20,952 bases of DNA from an uncultured Eubacteriales bacterium (GTDB lineage: Bacteria; Bacillota; Clostridia; Christensenellales; Aristaeellaceae): NCBI GenBank assembly GCA_900550955.1, contig URUF01000039.1, forward strand, positions 1 to 20,952, in the 5' to 3' direction. Below, in pieces: positions 1 through 6,611 of the stretch. Made by a program: the position numbers and the translations under genes. Positions within the stretch are counted from its first letter, which is position 1; every line of letters begins with the position of its first letter. The notes below the pieces were generated by a model, which worked only from the letters and a program-made list of their open reading frames with translations, was not told the origin of the DNA and made no database searches.

Positions 1-81
1 TCGCCGCCCGGCGAGCGAAGCGAGTAGGCGAACGGCGCAACTCTCGTCGGAAAAGATCGCCGCAGGCGAGCTTTTTCGACG
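1..81. repeat. Stacked inverted repeats of unknown role
   Basis: Two hairpins are readable. TCGCC/GGCGA closes a 4-base loop at 1-14. A long imperfect stem pairs 45-61 with 65-81 around a 3-base loop; it has one A·G mismatch and one G·T pair. A frame ending at the TAG at 25-27 could be the tail of an upstream gene, but eight codons cannot show this. The segment may be the 3' end of an upstream transcript or structured RNA, because a true terminator follows at once. Confidence 0.45.
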
Positions 82-87
82 GCCCGT

Positions 88-121
88 CCGCCGGGAACGT
101 TTCCTTCCCGGCGGCCTTTTT
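88..121 (+). terminator. Rho-independent terminator
   Basis: A perfect 10-bp GC-rich stem (88-97 with 105-114) with a 7-base loop is followed by CC and a run of five T. It ends a rightward transcript that comes from outside the window and insulates rnj from it. Confidence 0.8.
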
Positions 122-182
122 ATGGGCAACCTGCTACAAAAAATACATGCAGAGTCTGTCAAGAAAAGCATCGCGTTTCCCC

Positions 183-211
183 TGTTCAAAACCGCAGTTC
201 TGTGGTATACT
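183..211 (+). promoter_or_regulatory. Candidate rnj promoter
   Basis: TATACT at 206-211 is a good -10 box. The hexamer 17 bases upstream (TGTTCA, 183-188) matches the -35 consensus at only three positions, so the assignment rests on the -10 box. It lies downstream of the terminator at 88-121 and gives a leader of about 210 bases. Confidence 0.45.
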
Positions 212-429
212 ACTGTTGTTATATGGGAACGTAGGCTAGAAAGGGCTTTTCTGCCCTCATATGGCTGAACGTACGTGCAACAAGGATGTTGGGCGCAGTG
301 TTTTTGTTACGGCCTTGCAGCCTTGCGTCTTTAGAAGTTTGGTCGCGGACGCTTGCTTCCCGCGGCCTGCGGAATAGGCCCCCATTCCATACCATTACGA
401 GCGCAAACCCGCGCAAAAAGGAGGCTCAA
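212..429 (+). other. Structured 5' leader of rnj
   Basis: No gene is supported here. ATATG (221-225) can pair with CATAT (258-262), enclosing AGGGC/GCCCT (242-246 with 253-257). A second 8-bp stem pairs 341-348 with 360-367. The rnj frame stays open back to 286, but the 48 extra codons look nothing like an RNase J N-terminus and lack a ribosome site at 286. I treat them as leader. AGGAGG at 419-424 fixes the start at 430. A leader this long and folded fits RNA-level control, which is inference. Confidence 0.5.
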
Positions 430-2094
430 ATGGCAGAAACAGAGCAAAAGCTCCGCATTATCCCTTTGGGGGGTGTGGACGAATTTGGCAAGAACATTAC
501 CGTTGTGGAATACGGCGAGGACATGGTCGTCGTTGATTGCGGTTCCATTTTTCCCAAGGAAGACATGCTAGGGGTAGACCTGGTAATTCCGGATGTAACC
601 TACCTGATCAAAAACCGCGAGCGCATCCGCGGTCTGCTGCTTACCCACGGGCACGAAGATCACATCGGCGCAACGCCCTATGTGCTCAGGCAGGTGCCCA
701 TGCCCCTGTACGGCACCAAGCTTACCCTGGCGCTGGTGGACCTTAAGCTCAAGGAGCACCGCATCGCCGGCGTTGCCCTAAACGTAGTCAAACCGGGCGA
801 TGAAATCCGCCTGGGATGCTTTACTGTGCGCTTTATCCATGTGAACCACTCCATCGCCGGGGCGGTTGCCATCGCCATTACCTGCCCCGCCGGCACCATC
901 GTTTTTAGCGGCGATTTTAAAGTGGACTATACCCCCATCGACGGCGAGGTGACCGACCTGGCCAGCTTTGCCGAGCTTGGCAGGAACGGCGTTCTGGCGT
1001 TCCTTTGCGAATCCACCAACATTGAGCGCAAAGGCTACACCATGAGCGAAACCAAAATCGGCCAAACCTTCATCGATATGTTCCAGCAGGCCAAGGGCCG
1101 CGTGATCGTAGCCATGTTCGCCTCCAACATTCACCGCGTGCAAATGGTGGTGGATTCCGCCGCCATGTTTGGCCGCAAGGTGTGCTTTGTGGGCCGCAGC
1201 ATGGTTAACGTCACGCGCGTGGCCATGTCCATTGGCGAATTGAGCATTCCGGAAGAAAACCTCATTGATGTGGACGATCTGGACAATTACGCCGACGAGG
1301 AGGTGCTGGTGGTCACCACCGGCAGCCAGGGCGAGGCGATGGCCGGCTTAACCCGTATGGCCTACGGCGAACACCGCAAGCTGCAAATCCGCCCGACGGA
1401 TACCGTCATCCTTTCGGCCCACCCCATCCCCGGAAACGAAAAGCCCGTAGCGCGCGTTATCAACCAGCTTTACCGCTGCGGCGCGAACGTCATCTACGGC
1501 CAGCTGGGCGAGGTGCACGTGTCCGGCCACGCCTGCCAGGAGGAAATTAAGCTGCTGCACGTGCTGGTAAAGCCCAAGTACTTCCTGCCCGTGCATGGCG
1601 AGTATTCCAAGCTGTGGCAGCACGCGGAGCTGGCGGAAACCCTGGGCACCCGCAGCGAGAACATCGTCATTCCCGAGATCGGCCAGGTCATCGAAATGAG
1701 CGAGCATAGCCTGGCGATCGTGGGCGAGGTGCCCACCGGCGGCGTGCTGGTGGACGGCCTTGGCATCGGCGACGTGGGCAACGTGGTCCTGCGCGACCGC
1801 AAGCATTTAAGCCAGGACGGCCTGATCATCGTCGTTATGGCCATCGACCGCGACAGCGGCGCGCTTGTTTCCGGCCCGGATCTCATCAGCCGCGGCTTTG
1901 TGTACGTGCGTGAAAACGAGGATATCATCGAATGCAGCCGCGAGCTGGCCCGCAGCATCGTGCTCAGCTATGGCCGCATCGACGGCAGCGAGTGGCAGAA
2001 CATGAAAAACCGTATCAAAGACGAGCTGCACCGCTACATTTTCGATAAAATTAAGCGCAACCCCATGATCCTGCCTATTATCATGGAGATTTAA
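430..2094 (+). CDS. rnj: Ribonuclease J
   Basis: 554 residues, the usual length of RNase J1/J2. It is a metallo-beta-lactamase/beta-CASP nuclease with 5'-3' exonuclease and endonuclease activity in mRNA decay and rRNA processing in the cytoplasm. The metal-binding HGHEDH lies at residues 73-78, followed by H140 (HVNHS) and D162 (SGDFK). The beta-CASP part carries TTGSQGE near 296-302, PIPGNE near 332-337, HVSGH at 363-367 and PVHGEY at 388-392. The last 80 or so residues match the RNase J C-terminal domain and end in the typical ILPIIME. Start: ATG at 430 with AGGAGG five bases upstream; the longer frame from 286 is rejected. It is a single-gene unit with its own terminator. J1 and J2 cannot be told apart by eye. 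Confidence 0.95.
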   Translation: MAETEQKLRIIPLGGVDEFGKNITVVEYGEDMVVVDCGSIFPKEDMLGVDLVIPDVTYLIKNRERIRGLLLTHGHEDHIGATPYVLRQVPMPLYGTKLTLALVDLKLKEHRIAGVALNVVKPGDEIRLGCFTVRFIHVNHSIAGAVAIAITCPAGTIVFSGDFKVDYTPIDGEVTDLASFAELGRNGVLAFLCESTNIERKGYTMSETKIGQTFIDMFQQAKGRVIVAMFASNIHRVQMVVDSAAMFGRKVCFVGRSMVNVTRVAMSIGELSIPEENLIDVDDLDNYADEEVLVVTTGSQGEAMAGLTRMAYGEHRKLQIRPTDTVILSAHPIPGNEKPVARVINQLYRCGANVIYGQLGEVHVSGHACQEEIKLLHVLVKPKYFLPVHGEYSKLWQHAELAETLGTRSENIVIPEIGQVIEMSEHSLAIVGEVPTGGVLVDGLGIGDVGNVVLRDRKHLSQDGLIIVVMAIDRDSGALVSGPDLISRGFVYVRENEDIIECSRELARSIVLSYGRIDGSEWQNMKNRIKDELHRYIFDKIKRNPMILPIIMEI

Positions 2095-2109
2095 CGCAGC
2101 CTTTTTTCC

Positions 2110-2148
2110 AAAAGCCAGCCTAGGGCCAATGCCCCGGCTGGCTTTTTT
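2110..2148 (+). terminator. Terminator of rnj
   Basis: An 11-bp stem (2110-2120 with 2136-2146) holds a 15-base loop, and its 3' arm runs into a T6 tract, 15 bases after the rnj stop. On the other strand the hairpin is followed by only four T, so it may act weakly for the convergent gene at 2210. Confidence 0.9.
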
Positions 2149-2154
2149 GCATAG

Positions 2155-2204
2155 GCATAAGCAGGGGACGCGCTTCCCCGCGAAAGCGCGCCCCCTGCTT
2201 ATGC
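2155..2204. repeat. Long inverted repeat between convergent genes
   Basis: A perfect 13-bp arm (2155-2167 with 2192-2204) is extended by an inner 5-bp CGCGC/GCGCG stem after one A·C mismatch. No T-run follows on either strand, so it is not a standard terminator, although it lies just past the stop of the leftward gene. It could protect the 3' end or block readthrough. Confidence 0.65.
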
Positions 2205-2209
2205 GCCCG

Positions 2210-2839
2210 TTATTCCCGCATATTCTCCAAAAGCCACTTCATCAGCTTCATGGTGTTTTCCGTATTGCCGCCATTCACAAGGATGCTCATTACCTTGCCC
2301 TGCGGCGCGATGCCGTAGCTTTCCAGCCCCGTAAGGCTGTCAATCGGGATTCCCATCAAATACCGTTTGCCGGTTTCGGCGTCCGTCACATAGCCGTTTT
2401 TCAGGTCGATGCCCTCAACCCGCAGCGTCCCGTCGTCAATATAGGGCTGTAAATCAAGCATCGCCCCGCCGGAAGCCAGGTTCTTATACGCCTCCGCCGA
2501 CAGGGTGTATAGGTCGCCCTGCCCGGCGCTTGCCCATACAAACAGCTGCATATCGCCATATGTATCGTCATAGGCCACGGGCGTGAAGGTAACCTCTTCC
2601 ATGTCCGGGAACAGCTCGCCATGCAGCTTGGCAAGCAGCGCGTCAATTTGCGCCTGCTGCCCGGCGTCCACATACCCTTCGCCGTACCATTCCACCTTGA
2701 GCGGCTCCGGGCTGCGGTAGCGCGTGGTCGTATAGATCAGGTTCCAGCCAAACACCGCTACGCAAACCAGCAGCACATACTGCCACCACGCATAGGTCAG
2801 GTGGTTGCGCACCCGTCTTTGGGTAATAGGTAGCTTCAT
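2210..2839 (-). CDS. Membrane-anchored extracytoplasmic protein, unknown function
   Basis: 209 residues. A short basic cytoplasmic N-terminus is followed by one hydrophobic segment at about residues 17-36, then a soluble, acidic domain that should lie outside the membrane. That domain has a helical stretch (about 50-75) and a part around 100-140 that reads like a piece of an ABC solute-binding protein (a tyrosine-rich strand, then a 'LDLQPYIDDG'-type turn), but it is far too short for a complete one. ATG at 2839 is chosen because GGGAGGA precedes it by about seven bases; the frame extends 43 codons further through a terminator hairpin and is not used. No catalytic motif is seen. It has its own promoter and leader. 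I recall similar short anchored proteins in Clostridia, without known function. Confidence 0.75.
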   Translation of the reverse strand: MKLPITQRRVRNHLTYAWWQYVLLVCVAVFGWNLIYTTTRYRSPEPLKVEWYGEGYVDAGQQAQIDALLAKLHGELFPDMEEVTFTPVAYDDTYGDMQLFVWASAGQGDLYTLSAEAYKNLASGGAMLDLQPYIDDGTLRVEGIDLKNGYVTDAETGKRYLMGIPIDSLTGLESYGIAPQGKVMSILVNGGNTENTMKLMKWLLENMRE

Positions 2840-2860
2840 ACAAACGTCCTCCCATGTTTG

Positions 2861-2892
2861 AAAAAAAGGCGGAGCGGGCCCCTGCCCGCCCC
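2861..2892 (-). terminator. Terminator-like hairpin inside the leader of the 2210-2839 gene
   Basis: Read leftward, a 9-bp stem with one G·U pair (2892-2884 with 2879-2871) and a 4-base loop is followed by GCC and seven T (2867-2861). It sits downstream of the promoter at 2959-2987 and about eight bases before the Shine-Dalgarno of the gene starting at 2839. That is the layout of transcription attenuation. No known riboswitch class was recognised in the roughly 60 bases before it. Confidence 0.7.
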
Positions 2893-2958
2893 AGCGCCAT
2901 GGCTTTGCCGTTAAAAAACGACGGCTCGGTATAGCGGCATTTCGTGCTAAACATCCAC

Positions 2959-2987
2959 ATCTTATCATTTCTATGGCCGCTTTTCAA
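2959..2987 (-). promoter_or_regulatory. Promoter of the 2210-2839 gene
   Basis: TTGAAA (2987-2982), 17 bases, TAAGAT (2964-2959), read on the minus strand. This is a good sigma-A-type promoter. Transcription would begin near 2952 and give a leader of about 113 bases. The leader also holds a small hairpin GCCGT/ACGGC upstream of the terminator. Confidence 0.7.
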
Positions 2988-3052
2988 CCCATAATTGCTT
3001 GATTCCCCCTTTAAGGCCCGCGATTCATTTTGGAAGAATCCGCAAGCCGCAT

Positions 3053-3082
3053 AAAACAAAGGGCCCTGAGGGGGTCGCCCTT
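3053..3082 (-). terminator. Terminator of the AraC-type gene
   Basis: Read leftward, AAGGGC (3082-3077) pairs with GCCCTT (3064-3059), with TTTGTTTT after the stem. It lies 27 bases past the stop of the regulator gene at 3109. Confidence 0.6.
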
Positions 3083-3108
3083 AGAGCCCAAAGCACAAAG
3101 CTCCTTGC

Positions 3109-4080
3109 TTATTTTCGTTTTATCACTGGCCTTACATATTTCCAAAACTGTTTGCAATCGTGATAGAAATAAAACACTCTGCCCGGCGTAAGGTCAAGCT
3201 GGTAGCCGCTGCCCGAATAGTCAAACTCCTTCATTGCTTTCTCAATTCTCGCCTCCACAATGGCGTTTTCCGTTTCAAAGTCAAACGCCCCGTGTTCAAA
3301 AACAATGTACTCTCCTTCCGCAACATCCATAATTTGCATCTGCGGCGGCACTTCGCCGTCATAATCCATCGGCAGGCGAACGCCATAAGCTTCCGCAAGA
3401 GGGATGCCCCAACTGCATATTCTTCCGGCTGGCTCGTTAATAAAGCCCATAAGCTGGCCGCTTCCGCTGTCGGCTTCGTCCCCGCCCCTATCGTCCAATT
3501 TCCCCTTGATACTGTCCAGCAGTCCGCAAATCGTTTCACAGTCCTGTCCGGGAATATGGCTTTGCTTTTGCCAAAAGTCCCAATACCCTATGCTTTCGTA
3601 ATTTCTGATGTGCAAGAACTTATGTGCGGGAATCGTTACAAAATACGTTTTTACGCCCTCGGTTGATTTTGCTATGCCTGTTCCTCCAATTCCTAACAGA
3701 TAGCAGTCAAAAGGCTTGATAACGGTGCGAAGCACAACCGGAACCGGATTTTGACGGTACTCGCTTGGCGTCATCCCATATGCCTCCTTGAACGCGCGGG
3801 TGAATGCTTCGTGAGAGGAAAACCCGTAATTCAAGGCAATATCCAAAATACCCATATCCGTATCGCGGATTTTCTTCAAAGCGAAAGCCAGCTTCCTATA
3901 CCGCAGATAATCTCTGAGCTGCATTCCAGAAATCTCTTTGAATTTCCTTGATACATAGAACGTTGAATATCCCAATTCCCCAGCAAGCCGATTCAGCGTT
4001 AACGCTTCGTCGCTGTGGCTTTGAATACAGCCGTCTATCTCCTCAACGATCTTTTGAATATTCCGGTACCACTCGTACAC
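3109..4080 (-). CDS. AraC-family regulator with GyrI-like effector domain
   Basis: 323 residues. The N-terminal third is an AraC/XylS DNA-binding domain with two helix-turn-helix units (about 28-50 and 77-99; the second holds GFSSHEAFTRAFK and the following GMTPSEYR signature). Residues 120-323 resemble the GyrI-like (effector-binding, Rob/SoxS-associated) domain, which usually binds a hydrophobic or drug-like ligand. Start: GTG at 4080 behind AAAGGAGG. A TTG at 4098 in the same frame overlaps that Shine-Dalgarno and is rejected. The gene is clearly poorer in GC than its neighbours, which suggests transfer. It has its own terminator and no adjacent target pump or enzyme. A TAAGAT near 4105 could be its -10 box, but I see no good -35 box, as is common for activator-dependent promoters. 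Confidence 0.88.
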   Translation of the reverse strand: MYEWYRNIQKIVEEIDGCIQSHSDEALTLNRLAGELGYSTFYVSRKFKEISGMQLRDYLRYRKLAFALKKIRDTDMGILDIALNYGFSSHEAFTRAFKEAYGMTPSEYRQNPVPVVLRTVIKPFDCYLLGIGGTGIAKSTEGVKTYFVTIPAHKFLHIRNYESIGYWDFWQKQSHIPGQDCETICGLLDSIKGKLDDRGGDEADSGSGQLMGFINEPAGRICSWGIPLAEAYGVRLPMDYDGEVPPQMQIMDVAEGEYIVFEHGAFDFETENAIVEARIEKAMKEFDYSGSGYQLDLTPGRVFYFYHDCKQFWKYVRPVIKRK

Positions 4081-4395
4081 CGTATCGCCTCCTTTCAACT
4101 GACTTGGCCTTATCTTACCAAATCCGAATAGCCACCCGCTTGATTTTGCTTGCGAAGTTTTTCATTCGCACTTTTCTTTTCCGGCAAAAGAAAATGGGCG
4201 ATTCCGATTGGAAACTGCCCATCTTCCCGTGCCGTATCGTGCAAGCGCAATACGAATCAATTATGCGTTTTTCTCTGCCCGCGCGCAAATTCCCCGTCGG
4301 TTAAGGGAAACCTGCTGGAAATCTGGCGCAAGGCGCAAGGCCTTCATGCTGCCAAAGCTTCACAGCTCCGCATCTATGCCGGGTTCTTCGGCTCT
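4081..4395. other. Intergenic region between the AraC gene and lysS
   Basis: About 315 bases without a supported gene. It holds the ribosome site and putative promoter of the AraC gene at its left end, an AT-rich hairpin TTTTCTTTT/AAAAGAAAA (4172-4180 with 4186-4194), a terminator-like hairpin (see 4172-4220), and a short tandem GGCGCAA repeat near 4324-4338. GC rises back to the level of the surrounding genes at about 4300. Confidence 0.6.
4172..4220 (-). terminator. Possible terminator of greA-lysS
   Basis: Read leftward, GGGC..TTTCC (4220-4210) pairs with GGAA..GCCC (4205-4196) with internal mismatches, followed by the T-rich ATTTTCTTTT. It lies about 175 bases past the lysS stop and I see nothing better closer to it. 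The distance and mismatches make this uncertain. Confidence 0.4.
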
Positions 4396-5901
4396 TTACT
4401 TTTCCATAGGCTTCATGGTGGGGAAAAGAAGCACGTCGCGGATGGAGTCGTTATTGGTCATAAGCATCACCATGCGGTCGATGCCGATACCCAGGCCGCC
4501 CGTAGGCGGCATGCCGTATTCCAGCGCGTTTACAAAGTCCTCGTCCACCTGCGCGGTCGTAATCCCCTGCGCGTGGCGCAGCCTCACCTGCTCCTCAAAG
4601 CGGGCGCGCTGGTCGATGGGGTCGTTCAGCTCGCTAAAGGCGTTGCCAAACTCATGCCCATTGATGAAGAATTCAAAGCGCTCGGTCAGGTCGGGGTTAT
4701 CGGGCTTGCGCTTTGCCAAGGGCGAAATATCCACCGGGTAATCGATCACGAAGGTGGGCTGCACCAGCGTGCTCTCCACATACTCGTCAAACAGGGCGGA
4801 CAGGCAGTCGCCGCGCTTGGCGTCCTTCTCACAGTGCACGTCCATGCGCTTTAGGCACTCGCGCGCTTCCTCATCGGTTTTCCATTCGGCATAGTCCACG
4901 CCGCAGGCGTCCTTTACGGCCTGGGCCATGGTTACGCGCCGCCAGGGGGCCTTCAGCTCAATCATCTGCCCCTGGTAAGGAATCAGGGTGGAGCCGCACA
5001 CCTTCTGCGCCACGCTGGAATACATTTCTTCTACCAGCTTCATCACATCGTTGTAATCGGCATAGGCCTGATACAGCTCAACCGTGGTGAACTCGGGGTT
5101 ATGGGTGGTATCCATGCCCTCGTTGCGGAAGATGCGGCCCAGCTCATATACGCGGTCAAACCCGCCCACAATCAGCCGCTTCAGGTACAGCTCGGTTTCA
5201 ATGCGCAGGAACATATCGATATCCAGCGCGTTATGATGGGTTTTAAACGTGCGGGCCGCCGCGCCAATCTCCAGCGTGTGCAGCACGGGGGTATCCACCT
5301 CAAGGAAGCCGCGGTCGTCCAGGAAGCTGCGCACAGCGTTGATAATCTGGCTGCGCTTGCGGAAGGTATCGCGCACCTCGGGATTCACGATCATATCCAC
5401 ATAGCGCTGGCGGTAGCGCAAATCCATGTCCTTGAGGCCGTGGAACTTCTCCGGCAGCACCTTCAGGCTCTTGGACAAAAGCGTAACCTCATGCGCGTGC
5501 ACGCTGATTTCACCCTTCTGCGTGCGGAATACAACGCCGCGCAGGCCGATGATATCGCCAATGTCCATTTCCTTGAAGGCGGCGTAGGCCTCGTCCCCCA
5601 GTTCGTCGCGGCGCAGATAGACCTGCAAATTGCCCTTCGCGTCCAGAATATGGGCAAAGCTGGCCTTGCCCATCACCCGTTTGGATACCATGCGGCCTGC
5701 AACGCTAACCTCCTTGCCCTCCAGTTCCTCAAAATGGGAAAGGATGAAGGCGCTTTCGTGCGTCTGGTCAAAATGGGTAAGGATATAGGGGCTTTTTCCC
5801 GCCTCTGTCAGCTTGCGCAGCTTTTCGCGGCGAATCTGTTCCTGCTCGCTTAGCTGCTGGCCGTTCATGGCCGGGCTCTGTTCCTGCGTATTCTGGGGCA
5901 T
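4396..5901 (-). CDS. lysS: Lysyl-tRNA synthetase, class II
   Basis: 501 residues, the normal length. It charges tRNA-Lys in the cytoplasm. An OB-fold anticodon-binding domain (about 62-145) is followed by the class II catalytic core: motif 1 near 195-206 (GFLEVDTP), motif 2 at 258-271 (FRNEGMDTTHNPEF) and motif 3 near 468-480 (GLGIGIDR). The lysine-specific THHNALDIDM is at 221-230. Two segments differ from the text-book enzyme: residues 209-219 read TLEIGAAARTF where most have I(P/A)GGAxARPF, and 233-240 read RIETELYL where most have RIAPELYL. Both may be lineage variants. ATG at 5901 is preceded by AAAGGAGAG. It lies 57 bases after greA on the same strand, a common Firmicutes arrangement. 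Confidence 0.96.
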   Translation of the reverse strand: MPQNTQEQSPAMNGQQLSEQEQIRREKLRKLTEAGKSPYILTHFDQTHESAFILSHFEELEGKEVSVAGRMVSKRVMGKASFAHILDAKGNLQVYLRRDELGDEAYAAFKEMDIGDIIGLRGVVFRTQKGEISVHAHEVTLLSKSLKVLPEKFHGLKDMDLRYRQRYVDMIVNPEVRDTFRKRSQIINAVRSFLDDRGFLEVDTPVLHTLEIGAAARTFKTHHNALDIDMFLRIETELYLKRLIVGGFDRVYELGRIFRNEGMDTTHNPEFTTVELYQAYADYNDVMKLVEEMYSSVAQKVCGSTLIPYQGQMIELKAPWRRVTMAQAVKDACGVDYAEWKTDEEARECLKRMDVHCEKDAKRGDCLSALFDEYVESTLVQPTFVIDYPVDISPLAKRKPDNPDLTERFEFFINGHEFGNAFSELNDPIDQRARFEEQVRLRHAQGITTAQVDEDFVNALEYGMPPTGGLGIGIDRMVMLMTNNDSIRDVLLFPTMKPMEK

Positions 5902-5958
5902 GAAAACCTCTCCTTTTGTCGTATAGGGTTACCCGCCGGGCCGTCCCGCGGGCCGGGC

Positions 5959-6441
5959 TCAGCGGCTGATCTCCACCACTTTCAGCTTCATCAGGCCCGC
6001 AGGCACGTCCACCTCAACGGTTTCGCCCTTCTTTTTGCCCAAAAGAGCCGCGCCGATGGGGCTTTCGGAGCTGATCTTCATATTCTTGGGATCCGTTTCG
6101 TTCGCGCCCACAATGGTGATGACCTGGTCAATCTTCATGGTCAGGTTCTTCACCTTTACCGTGTTGCCCACGCCCACCACGTCGGTGTTTACCTCGTCGT
6201 TCTCCACAACGATGCAGTTGCGCAGGGTGTTTTCCATCTCCACAATTTTGGCCTCGATGCGGCTCTGCTCGTTCTTGGCCTCGTCATATTCCGCGTTTTC
6301 GCTAAGGTCGCCAAAGCCGCGCGCAATGGCAATCTGCTCGGAAATCTCATTCCGGCGCACGCTGATGTAATAATCCAGCTCCTTTTCCAGCTTTTCGTAC
6401 CCCTCGCGGGTAAGGATGACTTTTTTCTCTTGATCCGCCAT
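5959..6441 (-). CDS. greA: Transcription elongation factor GreA
   Basis: 160 residues, typical of GreA. The N-terminal coiled coil (about 8-78) carries the acidic loop GDLSENAEY with D45 and E48. These reach into the RNA polymerase secondary channel and stimulate cleavage of backtracked RNA. The C-terminal FKBP-like domain ends with the usual SPIGAALLGKKKGE stretch near 125-138. The ATG at 6441 has AAAGGAG eight bases upstream. It is the first gene of greA-lysS, transcribed from a consensus promoter at 6577-6605 through a leader of about 128 bases with two hairpins. Confidence 0.96.
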   Translation of the reverse strand: MADQEKKVILTREGYEKLEKELDYYISVRRNEISEQIAIARGFGDLSENAEYDEAKNEQSRIEAKIVEMENTLRNCIVVENDEVNTDVVGVGNTVKVKNLTMKIDQVITIVGANETDPKNMKISSESPIGAALLGKKKGETVEVDVPAGLMKLKVVEISR

Positions 6442-6457
6442 GGCAGATTCTCCTTTC

Positions 6458-6546
6458 AGCGGCTCGAAGGCCGCTTTACAATTTCATATTGGCCTGCATC
6501 CCGCAAAATAACGCAAAGCAGCATCGCCCGTTCCTACGGGCGATGC
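6458..6546 (-). other. Two hairpins in the greA leader
   Basis: A perfect 10-bp stem GCATCGCCCG/CGGGCGATGC (6521-6530 with 6537-6546, 6-base loop) lies in the 5' half of the leader. A 6-bp AGCGGC/GCCGCT stem (6458-6463 with 6470-6475) lies directly before the Shine-Dalgarno. The larger hairpin is not followed by a proper T-run (TGCTTTGCGTTATTTT), so it is at best a weak terminator for readthrough from the salvage operon. It could equally stabilise or regulate greA mRNA. Confidence 0.55.
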
Positions 6547-6576
6547 CGTACCGCATGGATGCACTCGTACCATCGT

Positions 6577-6605
6577 ATTATAGCCAGCCACCGGCGGCTT
6601 GTCAA
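6577..6605 (-). promoter_or_regulatory. Consensus promoter of greA-lysS
   Basis: TTGACA (6605-6600), 17 bases, TATAAT (6582-6577) on the minus strand: full sigma-A consensus in both hexamers. It starts only six bases after the stop codon of the preceding GNAT gene, so it separates a housekeeping unit from the inducible operon upstream. Confidence 0.92.
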
Positions 6606-6611
6606 CACAAT

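Noticed and set aside
286..429. 48-residue N-terminal extension of RNase J
   Set aside because: No ribosome site before 286, the extension is unlike RNase J, and AGGAGG precedes ATG 430.
212..429. T-box or other known riboswitch in the rnj leader
   Set aside because: No T-box core sequence and no leader terminator were found; stems are present but no recognised class.
2868..2952. Cyclic di-GMP-I (GEMM) riboswitch before the 2210-2839 gene
   Set aside because: The leader has a GGCAAAGCC string that recalls the motif, but the second conserved element (GACGCAAAGC) and the paired stems are absent.
4081..4098. TTG start for the AraC gene at 4098
   Set aside because: It would lie inside the Shine-Dalgarno that serves the GTG at 4080.
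4099..4395. Small gene between the AraC gene and lysS
   Set aside because: Open frames exist (for example from 4150 and 4208 rightward) but lack ribosome sites, run into the antisense of lysS and have no recognisable product.
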